Position numbers and translations under genes: made by a program. A stretch of DNA of 60,000 nt from Membranipora membranacea. Its lineage: Eukaryota; Bryozoa; Gymnolaemata; Cheilostomatida; Membraniporidae. The stretch lies in the NCBI GenBank assembly GCA_914767715.1, contig OU612074.1, positions 9,503,501-9,563,500 on the forward strand, read 5' to 3'. Shown here in pieces: positions 9,863-21,178 of the stretch. Each line of letters begins with the position of its first letter. Positions within the stretch are counted from its first letter, which is position 1. Below the pieces are notes generated by a model. That model was not told where the DNA came from. It did no database searches and saw only the letters and a list, made by a program, of their open reading frames with translations.

Positions 9863-12800
9863 TCATGCACCTATGTAGTAGAAAAGAATGTTTGAATTAT
9901 TGAAACTTGGAAACATAACTGACCAGAAAAGACTACATTCACTTGTGTTAGGATTGAAGCAGAAGACTTCACATCTGTGAATGCTTTTGGTGCACTGATA
10001 AGCACATGACTCTACCGATAATGTACCGTTAAAGGATCTGATCATAGAGCCTCCGAGACAACCCAGCTCCTGTATGGTTTCCATAAACTTAAAGTTACCA
10101 CTTCTGATATCACTTCCAGCATCTGCAAATACCATTTGATATTTGATTGAAATAAGTATCCCTGATATCGATTCAGATGTTAAACATATCTCCAACTAAA
10201 GAAGGGTCAAATATTAGGGCAAATACTACAAAAAACATGATGATCATTTTCCTTACCGTAGTTGATTTTGAATACACTATTTGCGTGTTCTCCCCCACAA
10301 TACACATCAGTGTTGCCGACACATTTGAAATCACAAAGAAAGTTGTCAACTGTTGGACGGTGTTCGATACCGGCATCTATGCAGTAGCATATGTGCTGGT
10401 AAACTACTGCATACTCAATCTGCCTCGCTGAAAAAAAACAATGATTCTTTTTGTACTGGCTAAGTAACCTACACAGGGTGTATTAACCATGCTTGTGAAT
10501 ACCAACCATCCCTATTCCTTTGCTGATAATATTCAGGTGTCAACTTATGATCATCCCATGAAAATTTTCACTTCAACCTTTTGTGTCTGTCAGCCTGTGC
10601 TAAATGGGACAGGTTCTGCACGCAATCAATTGTTTTGCTATCTAGATTGGATTGTGAGTAAATGAAGAAATTGAGGTTCTAGTTTATTGTAAGACCATAT
10701 TTGTCCTTGAAGAGAGATTAGAAACAAAATTATTTTGCTGTAGCATGTTAGTCTTGAAGAATTCTTACCTTATAACTACGATGAATTTGGCTGGTATTGC
10801 TATAGAAATTGGGTTTTCTTTCCGATTAAAACCTCAAATTTGATTGATTTGCGACTGCTCAAATTTGTATTCTCTCAGCAGCCAAATGTTTTATGAATTG
10901 CCAAAGCTTGAGACAAGACTTTTGTCGGCTAAGCATTGAGTTTTCTATGATTGTGAAAAGACCAGCACTAGCAGCTGGACCAAAATCTTTTTGAATCGTA
11001 AAAATATCATAATAAAGCCGCAAAATTGCTCTCCCAGTGCGATAAAGTTTTTTTTATAATTTTGACCTGGGGATTTTCATTATCTGGATTCCAAATCTGG
11101 TTGAATTTTGACTGTCGGAGATCAAATCTTTGCTTAGCGCGATAAAGACCTATCTGGCTTCATTCATCAAAGTTGTTCTTCCTTGCAGTTAGAGTAAGTC
11201 AATAGGTCCATCATGTGTTCATTGTCCAATCATGTTATCAATGAGGGATTAGTGGCTTAAGGTATGATTTCGATGGCTTATAAACTGGATGTAGAATTTC
11301 ACTTCCACTAGTCGCTTATAATGTCTCACAATCCGAATAGAAGGCTGTTTATTTACCTTATAAATATAAATGTTGACAGCAATGACTATAATACCATTGC
11401 ATTTCCTTATATCACTTCATAATTACTGAAGAAAAGTTACCCGGTTTGGTTGTCTTATCACCGAACAAATCAATTTAAGCTCTGTTACATGTCGGCATGA
11501 TCTTTTATAAGCGGAGACAGGGTCCTAAATAAAATTTTCCGTTGCTGGCAATTCCCTTTGCTGTCCAATCCAGTTACATCCTGTGTTAATCAAAAATTAT
11601 TGCCAAGGTCAATGGAGACCATAAATAGCTGAAACCTGGAGCTACCTACATAGGGCAAAAAAAAGAATCTCAAGCTAAAACAGTGAAGTTTTCCAACAAT
11701 ATCTATCTATCTCTATCTATCTATGCCATCTATAAAAGTTCAAAATACCAGAGAAATATGTCTCTGCGTGCTGAGAGTTTTTTTTCAACTAATTTATGTG
11801 AATTACATATACAACCTCCCCAAAATTCATTGTCATGTCATTCTAGTTGCCTCATTATGACTACTGGCATTGTTGCCAGTTAGATCTTTATCGCGCTGTG
11901 ATTTGATTATTGTCCCTGCGATAAATGTCTAACTGACTTTGTTAACTGTAATGAAGGTGTCTAGTAAAGCAAAAAGCAACCACCGTTCATATCGAAGCTT
12001 TGTTATTGCAATGAACAGAAAAAGTAATTTTTTTCGCACAAGGACATTATTGAATGATGTAACCTAATTTAAAGTGTGAAAACCCAGGGTCTGGAAGGGT
12101 CTAGAGTATGTTATCTCCCCTGTCACATATTCCCATTAATTAACTGATTATCCACTTACTGTATACCGGTAAGCCTAGCCTAGCCTAAAGTTACAAGGCT
12201 GCTCTACTAGAAATGATCAAAAAACAGTATCGGACAACGGTAGCATAGTCAAAGATATTTGAGTGTTTACCTGTGACAGGGGAGATAACATAATCTAGAC
12301 TCTTCTAGACCCTGGATGTTCGCACTTTAAATTAGGTTACAACATTCAATAATGGACTTGTGCGAAAAATTTACTCTTTTTTTCATTGCAATGGCAAAGC
12401 TTTGATATGAACATTGGTTGTTTTTTTTGCTTTCCTAGACACTTTGAGGGTGTAAGAAAGCTTTGTATAGGAACTTCAAATTATGGTACTTATATCTTTT
12501 CATGACAAAGTCACATACTTGAAATTATAATACTATCAGGATAAAAGTTTTCCAGAAACAAGCCTGTCAACCTTAGATCTGAATTCCTGCAAATTGATGA
12601 AATGGACGGATAGTACTTTGTCGCCCTTGGCCATCGAACTTATTTAGGAGCACATCCAATGCGCAATCAGCAATTTGAACAGCGAGATTTAAGTGTAAAT
12701 ACAACTTACCTGAACATTCATCTATACATTGTGATACATCCATCAACGATTCAGTTACTCGCACGCTCGATGAGCTCCAGAACAGAGCATAACATCCCAT

Positions 12801-13100
12801 ATACTCAACTGATACTGGGGTGTTCATAGCTTGACTTCTCAATATCGAAACGCTCAATACCACTGTTATTAAAATATCATAGACATAATAATATACTATA
12901 AGCAATCCAACCCCTCAAATGTCTCAAAATTTGAAATATGTATTCTTTGAAATAAAAATTAGAATGTTAAAAGTTCAAGCTCTTTCAAAAGATTGTTCTA
13001 TTACCATTCCATTAAAACCAGGAAATATAAATTATGACTGAAGTGAGAAACCGAAACTCAAACCTGAGCAGAATGCAAAACAGCGCAGTAGGAACTTCAT
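9863..13100 (-). CDS. WSC/PAN-like secreted protein, copy A (intact)
   Basis: Exons (minus): 13100-13064, 12862-12710, 10427-10257 and 10122-9863. All introns are GT-AG and phase 1; 621 bp, 206 aa. Exon 1 starts MKFLLRCFAFCS and, with the start of exon 2 (VVLSVSILRSQA), forms the signal peptide. Exons 2-3 make one WSC domain, from VEYMGCY through SQCIDEC, ICYCIDAG and NFLCDFKC to DVYCGGE, with eight cysteines as in the family. Exon 4 is a PAN/Apple-like module (LGCLGGSMIRS, ESCAYQC, HRCEVFCFNP, ECSLFW). WSC domains are known as putative carbohydrate binders and PAN modules as protein or sugar binders. No transmembrane segment follows, so it is probably extracellular. Intron 2 (2.28 kb) is swollen by inverted repeats compared with 320 bp in copy B and 600 bp in copy D. 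Domain assignment is firm; function is inferred. Confidence 0.85.
11100..11920. repeat. Diverged inverted repeat inside intron 2 of copy A
   Basis: About 55 bp at 11105-11160 (ATCAAATC, GCGCGATAAAGA, CTGGC) reappears as the reverse complement at 11865-11920. A further GCGATAAAG lies near 11040. These could be the termini of an old non-autonomous element of about 820 bp. No transposase frame was seen, and the boundaries are uncertain. Confidence 0.4.
11699..11725. repeat. (TCTA)n microsatellite
   Basis: A run of TCTA units with one interruption, within intron 2 of WSC copy A. Confidence 0.8.
11955..12445. mobile_element. Fold-back inverted-repeat element in intron 2 of copy A
   Basis: The arms at about 11955-12127 and 12271-12445 are reverse complements over roughly 175 bp with scattered mismatches, around a spacer of about 143 bp. 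Shared blocks include GTGTCTAG, AGCTTTG..ATTGCAATG, TTTTCGCACAAG, GTAACCTAATTTAAAGTG, CAGGGTCT and TTATCTCCCCTGTCACA. There is no coding capacity. It is consistent with a fold-back or long-terminal-inverted-repeat MITE. It is absent from the same intron of copies B and D, so it arrived after the duplications. Confidence 0.75.
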
Positions 13101-13814
13101 TTCTTCCAATCAAGCCAAAGGCGGCAAAAGTCAAAAAGAGACCAGGTGCTGAAATAAAAAGGTTCATTGATTTTAATGTATATTCTGACATGGATTGTAA
13201 TATAAATTTTAATATAATTTCTGATATAATTTCTTTCGAAAATCAAATAGGAAATCACTGTTCGCCTTCAGGCTCCATGAAATAGAGATAAAAGGTTATT
13301 TTAGTGCAGTAAAGCTGTGATTCCTACCAATTTCAATCAAAAATTTCTCACACTTGAGGAAATTATCCTATAAGCACTTATTAAGAATGGGGGAGCCTCA
13401 GAAGATATCAAAACTCTTTTATTTCACTCACCAGTTCGAAAGCTAAATGGGTTACTGAAATAAAGCTACAATACACTTGAAATGCAATTATTTCAATGGA
13501 GTATTGATCCATGCCTGCTTCAAGCAACTTTTTTTTATAAATGTGCTGGGACAATATTCTGCTAAAACTCTGAAAAGATATATTAATCCTTACAAACCAC
13601 ATTTAACATCCACACAGGAAACTTTCATCATTGTGTATGAATTCCTTACAATAGCTGTTTGCGGAGTACTGTAGGTCCATTCACCAATTTTTATTCCTTC
13701 TTTTTGTTTTAACTTAAATATCCACCATCAGACTAAATGCGACTGTGATCAATGATCAGAATATTATCTATGAAACTATTAATGTTGACTTTTAATGCAT
13801 GTCACTGAGCCTTG

Positions 13815-14020
13815 AGTTCCTTCATCTGATTAGGGTATTGAACCAGGGTACAATTGCATGATGAAAATGGTGAATCTTTCAAACGTAAACCATTGCTCTC
13901 TCATATTCAACCAGGCTTCCTTCCATCTTGTTCCTGTTGATTTTGTCATTCTATCAAGAATCCTTTGAAATACCTTCATATTTTGTTGCATGACATTGGT
14001 TGAGGAAGTATGCAACCGTG
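13815..14020 (-). repeat. Duplicated upstream module (copies near 27480-27660 and 57185-57400)
   Basis: Landmarks read on the plus strand are TGAACCAGGGTACAATTG, AAACCATTGCTC, TCATATTCAA, TTTGAAATACCTTCATA and GAGGAAGTA. The same order occurs at 57185-57400 in direct orientation and at about 27480-27660 in inverted orientation. Relative to genes A and D, this module lies about 0.7 kb upstream of exon 1 in both cases, so it travelled with the genes' promoter side. Conservation could reflect recent duplication, or regulatory content. Confidence 0.65.
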
Positions 14021-14639
14021 AGCTTATTCCTAAGATAATTGAAAAAAATATTGATCTAAACACCATAGTGCAAACAATATATTGATTCAGGAATGTAATT
14101 ATCTTTCTTCAATCAGCAGCATTAATCATTTTTTTTCTCATCATACTTTAATATCTGGAGGTGATTATTTTTGTTCAGTCATTTTGGTACAAAGTAACCA
14201 TATTTTGATTAAAAATTTGATTAAAAAGGTTGATTAAAGTCAGATGTCTTTTCAAGCGCCACATCCAAAAGCATGGCCGGCAAATTATTATTTGCTTTAA
14301 TGGCCGTGATGAAATGCAGTTGGATATAAAACCACGGCCTTGCATTCGTAAGGAACGGCGCTCCGAACAAACTGATCCACCTCCTACTAATATTTTTGAC
14401 TCATCAAGTTTTGCTATCATGAAGCGCTCACATGTCATAATTTCACATTTTTGTTAACACATTGATTTTGCTAGCAATTTTATCTTTGGCAAAAAATCTT
14501 GGCATTACTCATTTGATCAGGGCTCATTAACATTATGCCCCGGCCATACCTGCCACTGCTAAAAGATCCTTAGAGATAGCTAAAATATTTTAAGAATGAA
14601 ATAAAAATATATTACATTGAAAATATTGATTTTTGTAGG

Positions 14640-14880
14640 CGAGACAATGACACAACGCAAGACAACTAATTTACCGGTTGAGCGTACCTTAAATAATCTA
14701 ACTTTTTAGTAATGTCACTAACAATGGTTTAGCAAAGCCTTCTTTGCGAATAGTCACAGGTGATGCTAACTCCTAAATATTGAGAAATTCTCTTCTAAAA
14801 GATCATTACTTTTATCTTCATCCCTTCTTTCCAAACAAACATACAGTCCCCAAATCACTAACATGACATCATTTTAATAT
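14640..14880. repeat. Right arm of the inverted repeat flanking WSC gene A
   Basis: This is the reverse-complement partner of 8190-8440; the shared blocks are listed there. With that arm it brackets gene A. Confidence 0.6.
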
Positions 14881-15056
14881 GGTCATACTGGAATCTCCAG
14901 TACTATCACAATGTGCAAGAACAGTGGTAGAAGAACGCTTGTAAAATAAAACAGCACTAGCTTAGAATTATAGTAATCTGGTAATCTTCAGAATAACATT
15001 GGCAAATTTATAAGAGGAAAAGATTGCATTTTCATTTGAAGGCTGCTTGCTGATGG

Positions 15057-16262
15057 TTGATTGATTGATTGATTTTGTTTCTATCATTAACATGATATAT
15101 GTTGTGAAAAAAAGGTGTTAAAACTGATGCCCATGATATTAGTAAGATAGGAGTAAAAAGTCTCTGAGGCTGGAAAGTCAATTAACATAAATTATTATAC
15201 AAGTTTATTTAGCTTATGCGCTGCCTGGCGTAAAAAAAACAATCTCTGCCCCATGTGCTTCTGTTTTTAATAGTACGAGATCGTCCTGATTGGCACTTTC
15301 CAAGAAAGTCATTTAGAAAACTTTTGTTGTCATTTATATATTGTTGTAGCAAGGTTTTAGTTTTGGCATCTATTAGATTGTCAATATCCCCAAGGTCTTT
15401 GATGCCTAGTTTGAGTGCCTCTTCAAAAAAATGTCGGAGTTGCTTTTTATCTTTAACATACAGGGATGTGTAAAGAATGGGCAGACAGAAAGTAAGAAGG
15501 GAGATAATAAAACTTTTGAATAGCATCCTAGCCAGGGTGGTTGAACTTAGGTAAACAAAATTTCTAACAATATACATTCTTTGGCCAGCTTTTGTTGCCA
15601 CAGAGTTAATGTGTTCTTCAAAACGAAGTTTGTTGTCTATCTGTACCCCTAGATATTTCGCATTGTCACTAAAACTGATACTAACATCATTCAAAAACAT
15701 AGCAGGGGTGTCTGGCTTAATACTCTTAATATCTTAGTAGAAAACAACATTTCCTGGGTTTGACTTGGGTTTAAAAAAAAAGGTCTAAGGAATTACATTG
15801 ATTGGATATTATATCTACTTCAGAAAAATAATTACTCAAATCAGACTCATCAGAAATACAACCTGTCGTCTGCGTATTTTAAAATAGTGACATTATTAGT
15901 TTGACATCTAATTCCATCAGTATAAACAGAAAGCAAAAGAGGGTTTAACACAGAACCTTGGGGAGTGGCTGTATCGGTGACAATGGGCTGAGCCATAGTG
16001 CCATCAACTAATGTTCTTTGAACTCAACCACTGAGGAAACTGGTTATCCATCCTGTTACATTGCAGTCCAGATGTTGGAGTTGAGGTATGAGATGACTGA
16101 CGTTTATAGTGTTAAAGGCCGGAGAGAAATCTAGGAACAGGCATCATGAATAATTACAAGCTTGTTTGTCACAAAAGTTAGTAACAGTCGTAATGAGGCA
16201 GAGCACTGTATTCTGGGTTGAACGATGTGAGCGATAAACAAACTGAAATTTATCAGCATACC
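15057..16262 (-). mobile_element. 5'-truncated, inactive non-LTR retrotransposon (LINE, CR1/L2-like)
   Basis: Read on the minus strand from about 16260, the sequence shows reverse-transcriptase motifs in order: FVYRSHRST, FLDFSPAFNTI (catalytic block A region), ATPQGSVLNPLLLSVYTDGI, and LKYADD (block C). These are followed by the conserved region downstream of the palm in the open frame 15700-15209 (FSDNAKYLGVQIDNKLRF, then FVYLSSTTLARMLFKSFI). Stops and a frameshift directly after YADD break the frame, so it is dead. The 3' end carries a short (ATCA)n tail at about 15057-15074, as CR1/L2-type elements often do. The 5' end stops abruptly at about 16262, as expected from incomplete reverse transcription. 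Clade assignment rests on motif style only. Confidence 0.85.
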
Positions 16263-16307
16263 CATTTTGCCCTTGAACTGGTGAGTGAAATGAAGACTTC
16301 CATACTT

Positions 16308-17671
16308 AAGGTTATGATACCAGCATTGACCGATTTGGACATTTTATATACCGTTGGAAAGCTGCTGAGCTAATGATCGCTAATAGCTCATCAAAAACGT
16401 GATTGGATGATGTTGCGTCATTTTATCGGAGAAATGAGGCCGAAAAGGCTGTTTTTAGCAAACTGGATGGCTGCGCTACATTGATTGCTACAAATTTCTA
16501 AACTGGTTACATTAATTCTTAGAGACATAGTTCATCCTAATTTTAGGTTGAAAATAATATTTGATAAGCCCAAAATGGCTTTTTACGTCAAGTCATAATG
16601 CGTGTTGTTTTTTAACTTTGATGATATAATGCGAAATTCTAAGCAACGATTTGAGAGACAGACAATGAAAAAGGGCCAAATTTGTTGCTTTTCTCCACTA
16701 TATTGCTGTTTAAATGACACACGCCACAAATCTCAACAGTATATCAAATGTATCAATATCAGCATAGACCATCAAAGGTAGATACGTTTTGCGCTATTTC
16801 TCAATATCGTCAAACATGCTGTCAAAAGGTCCAGCACTAAGGCCAGAAAAATTTATTTGGAAAATTCTCACATGCGAAGCCGCTTTGATTAAGCATGGTA
16901 CAAACAGGAAATGCATATAGAATATGGCACTATGTATTTGTCTCCCTCGAATTATACCACACAGAATGCCCAAAACAGCCAATCTAAGGGGCTTGTCAAA
17001 GTGTTTTTCGGAATTCTGTGTGATATAATTCGAGGAAGGCTAAAACATAGTGCCATATTCTGTTGGCATTTACTGTTTGTACTATGCTTAATCAAAGCGG
17101 CTTTGTATGTGAGAATTTTCAAAATAAATTTTTCTGGCCTTAGTGCTGGACCTTTTGACAGCATGTTTGACGTTATTGATAAATGGCGCAAAACGTATCT
17201 ACCTTTGATGGTCTATGCTGATATTGATACATTTGATATACTGCTGAAATTTGTGGTGTGTGTCATTTAAACAGCAATATAGTGGAAAAAAGCAAAATAT
17301 TTGGCCCTTTTTTTCGAACTGTCTCAAATCGTTGCTTAAAATTTAGCATTATATCATCAAAGTAAAAAAACCACACGCATTATGACGTGACGTAAAAAGC
17401 CACTTTGGGCTAATCAAATATTATTTTCAACCTAAAATTAGGATGAACTATGTCTCTAAGAATGAATGCAACCTGTTTTGAACTTTCTAGTAATCGATGT
17501 AGCGCAGCTATCCACTTTGCTAAAAACAGCCTTTTCGGCCTCATTTCTCCGATAAAATGATGCAACATAATCCAATCACAATTTTGATGAGTAGTTAGCG
17601 ATCAGTAGCTCAGCAGCTTTCCAAAGGTATATAAAATGTCCAAATCGGTCAACGCTGGTATCATAACCTTA
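16308..17671. mobile_element. Large fold-back element: near-perfect inverted repeat, arms about 680 bp
   Basis: The left arm begins AGGTTATGATACCAGC and the right arm ends GCTGGTATCATAACCT. The arms stay reverse-complementary right up to the centre at about 16985-16990, with only a few per cent differences. A TA dinucleotide flanks each end, as in Tc1/mariner-type insertions. Open frames on both strands (for example 16911-17270 plus and 16952-17191 minus) are mirror images of each other, show no known domain and are probably not genes. It inserted in the 5' flank of WSC copy B, where copies A and D have no such sequence. Confidence 0.85.
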
Positions 17672-17952
17672 TTGGATCAAGTGAGGAAATAAGCCTACAA
17701 ATATCAATTGTAAGAACATATTAATCGAGATATTTGTAAGATGCACAGCTTTATTGTACAAGAAGTATGTGTCGTCTCTATTTCCCAATGCGCTTGAAGG
17801 CAACCATTAATTTACTACTTGATTTTTGTAGGAAATTATATTAGAATTCATATCAGAGTTTATATAAGAATATAAATTAGAATCAATATGTCTGTTTATA
17901 ACAGTACCTGGGCTGTCTTTGATTTATGCCTTCTTTAACTTGATCGGAAGTA

Positions 17953-19302
17953 ATGGAGTCCCTACTGTGCTGTTTGGCATTCTGCTCAGGTATGATTTTC
18001 AGATTTGCATTTCAGTAATAGTCTCATGAGTATGGATAAATATATTTGGAAGAACTTGAACTGTTGATATTCTAATAAATATTTATAAAGAGTATGTATA
18101 TTGCTGATGTTGAGCTATCTGAGGGATTGGATTTTGTACCATGTACAAGATCTGGGTTATTTAATCTAATTTTTTCACATGTCTATGATTATTTATAGTA
18201 GCGATATTGGGCGTTATGATACTGAGAAGTCAGGCTATAAACACAGCGGTATCATCTGTTGAGTACATGGGATGTTATGTTCCGGTATATAGCGACATTA
18301 ATTTATCTACATGTCTATTAACTAACTCACTAATGGACGGATTACAATGTATCAATGAATGTGCGGGTAAGTTGTATTAATACTCAAATCGCAGCATTGA
18401 AATTGCTGATTGCACATAAAATGATCTAATCATGACCTGGAAAGATTCTGGTCAGAGTGCTAGTGCTGGTTTTTTTACAGTCATAGAAAACATAAGTTTG
18501 TGCAGTTTGACAGACGCAAAAGATTGAAGTCAAAGCTTTGTGGGATGATCATAAGTTGACACTTGAATATCTTAAGAAAACGTATTGAGATGGCTTGTTT
18601 GCACAAGCATGGTTAAAATGAACTAAGTAGATTGCCTACCCAGCACAAAATAATTTGAAAATGAGCCATTGTCGTTTTTTTTCCAGATATCAAGCAGCGA
18701 TGCTACTGCACAGATGCAAGTTATGAACACCATGAACCAGCCAATAAAGTTCATTGTGACTTCCCATACGTGGGAAACACCAATATGTATTGTGGGGGAG
18801 AAGACTCATCCAGTGTATTCAAAATTAGCTATGGTAGGGAAAATAATCATGATGTTTTGTCAGTATTTGTATTATTATTTGAACCGACTTCAGTTTACTA
18901 GATGTGAAACATCTGAATTGTATATATGAGATCTTAGCGGATACTTATTCTTAAGTCTTAGGGTCTTGAGCCCTCAGGCCACCCAAATTTTTCAAGGCTA
19001 TGACCTTACCAGACTGTCAGCCCGGGTATAAGATTTAGATATCAAATTATATTTGCAGATGCTGAAGGTGAAGTCAGAACTGGTAACACGAAACCAGGCA
19101 GCAACTCGGGTGTCTCCGAAGCTCTATGATCAGGTCCATTAATGGTTCATCATTGGTAGAGTCATGTGCTTATCAGTGTACCAAAAACATTTACAGATGT
19201 AAAGTCTTCTGCATTGATCCTAACACAAGTGTATGTAGTCTTTTCTGGTCTGTTGATCATCAAAGTATCAATAACAAGCTCATCTACTACATAGGTGCAT
19301 GA
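17953..19302 (+). pseudogene. WSC/PAN-like protein, copy B (frameshifted in the last exon)
   Basis: Exons: 17953-17989, 18199-18366, 18687-18833 and 19059-19302, all with GT-AG, phase-1 introns matching copies A and D. Exon 1 gives MESLLCCLAFCS. Exons 2-3 encode a full WSC domain (SVEYMGCY, LQCINEC, RCYCTDA, HCDFPYVG, MYCGGE), shorter in exon 3 than A by eight codons. In exon 4 a net 10-bp deletion at about 19090-19101 shifts the frame and gives TGA at 19127-19129. The PAN-like sequence continues intact in another frame to the stop at 19300-19302 (SMIRSINGSS, ESCAYQC, YRCKVFCIDP). It would yield a WSC-only protein of about 140 residues if expressed. A pseudogene is most likely; a truncated functional product or an assembly error is possible. 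Confidence 0.8.
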
Positions 19303-21178
19303 ATACTTCAGATATGGCAGAGGATACTTTCGAATATTGAAGTTGCAACACCAAGTCCATCATTTCAAAGCTGTTCAATCTATAACTTTAAACCTGTATT
19401 CAATTCTTTGCCTTCTAACATGAACAAGGTAGTATATTAAGGCATTTTGTACCTAAGTTAGATATTGTCACAGGATAATGATCTTAACATTTTGTTTGAG
19501 ACACATTAGATCTTAATATGAGAGTTCCACAAAATATTATCAAACACCTTTTGGATCACCACTTATGGTGGGAACAGTATATGTAGTAATAGCCTGGGAT
19601 TCAGGCCAACAATGAGACCTTGTCTGTATTATTGTTGATGTTGGATATTGCTTCTGTGGTGTTATCTACTCGTGTATCACTATTATTGTACCTTTATACA
19701 TGGACCCCTGTGCTTGCGCTATGGTTTGGATTTGGCTGATGGGTTTTGGTTTGTTATTGTGTGAAGTTATCTGCTCATGTTGGGTTCATTTTTGGTGGGT
19801 TTTTTGCCTGGGTAACATAGAGGGAGATGTCACAGCATCTCACCATAAACCGACGTAGGAGTAGTTAATGATTCATTACAGTCATTGACATATTTGAATT
19901 TAATGTGTTGAAAACTTCTGTTAAGCCATTAATATCTATTATTTCTGAATATTTGACATGTAATAAAATGAATAGGTATAATAATTAAAGCCGATGGCCA
20001 GATAAAGCTTTGCTTTATCTAGATGAAAATTGTGCCAGTCATCAATTAATTCGGACATCTATCATATCGGTATAAAGCCTACTGCTTAGTTTCATTTTAT
20101 ATTCTACTTTCACTCTGTGGTTGATCTACTGTACCAAGTCCAAACAGACACACCCAGCCTGAGTCGATAACTCCAAGTTGTTGGACTGAATCCCATTCAA
20201 ATGTAATAAGGGAGAGAGTGTTTATCACAATAATTTGTCATATAAGATTCACGAAGACATTGAAGTCAAGGGAGTCCTTACTGTTTGTAAGGATTAATCT
20301 GTGTGCTTGGATATTCAATAATTGTTTGAGAGGTTATTTTTACTTGTAATGATCTGGGTCCTTTCCTGCTTTTTCTCTAAAACTCCCAGTACGCTTCACT
20401 TATGTGACTGTAACACAAAAACCGTTTGCAAGCCAATATCATTTTTATGTACTGTCAATAACTGAAATAAAACATAATAACATGCTAGTGATTTATATTC
20501 TATATAGAATAAGAGTTATATTAGGCAAGAAATTGTTGAAGCGCAATAAATTTCATATAGCAAGCGCATATCAATAATAAATTATCATAATATTATGACA
20601 ATATACATTTTTGATCCATTTTGATTGATTTATTCTTGTCACATTATTGTCAATGTCAGGCTATCGCAGCTTGTCTGTCTCCTTTTCTAACTGGTGTGTG
20701 AACTTTTGCTTCAGCTATTTTGTAATTTACAGTCTCTATAAACAAAACCACTTACTTTTTGAACAAGCTTTTTGTTAAATGAAGAAATCTATCAGGAAGT
20801 TATGAGAATTTCTAATCATATCTCTAAAGATATAACAAAATAAAAATAAAGTAATAAAAAAATCTTTAAAAAATTATATAAAGTTATCAGAAAAACAAAG
20901 AGCAAAATATCAATTACTTTTTGAGATATGTCAGCTTGTCTTTGAACAGTGGTTGTCCAATTGAATAAACAAGATCTGATTCTTACAATTATTATGCCGA
21001 TGTCAATCCAATATCCAAATTTTAATGCAACTAAAATCTAAATACAATCTTCAGAATGGTCCTTGCATAAACAAACTTTTCACATTTTTGTAGAATACAT
21101 TAACAGAATTTGTTCATTTTTTGTTTCAGTTCCTTGGCTGTTAGTGATCTACATCTTTCTATAACAGAAGCGAAAAGC
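19303..21178. other. Intergenic, 3' flank of copy B
   Basis: No gene is seen. 20206-20400 is the inverted counterpart of 9395-9570 (3' flank of copy A). The rest, including the palindrome GATAAAGCTTTGCTTTATC near 20003-20021, has no recognised content. Confidence 0.5.

Larger units (their letters stand above)
13101..15056. other. 5' flank of copy A and duplicated modules, no gene
   Basis: 13170-13250 is an AT-rich imperfect repeat just upstream of exon 1, with similar sequence upstream of copies B and D. 13400-13450, read on the minus strand, gives AACTGGTGAGTGAAAT, which also occurs at 16278-16293 and (with one change) at 27990-28005. 14030-14150 resembles 30660-30780 in direct orientation (TATATTGATT, AGCAATGTAA-like, TTTTTCTCATCA). 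No exon is supported. Confidence 0.55.

Noticed and set aside
14175-14457. Overlapping open frames on both strands (about 75-87 codons)
   Set aside because: Neither shows a recognisable motif or splice sites; the mutual overlap suggests a chance open stretch.
16911-17270. 119-codon open frame on the plus strand with a mirror frame on the minus strand
   Set aside because: It lies in the fold-back element; the two frames are the same sequence read from opposite arms, with no domain or splice support.
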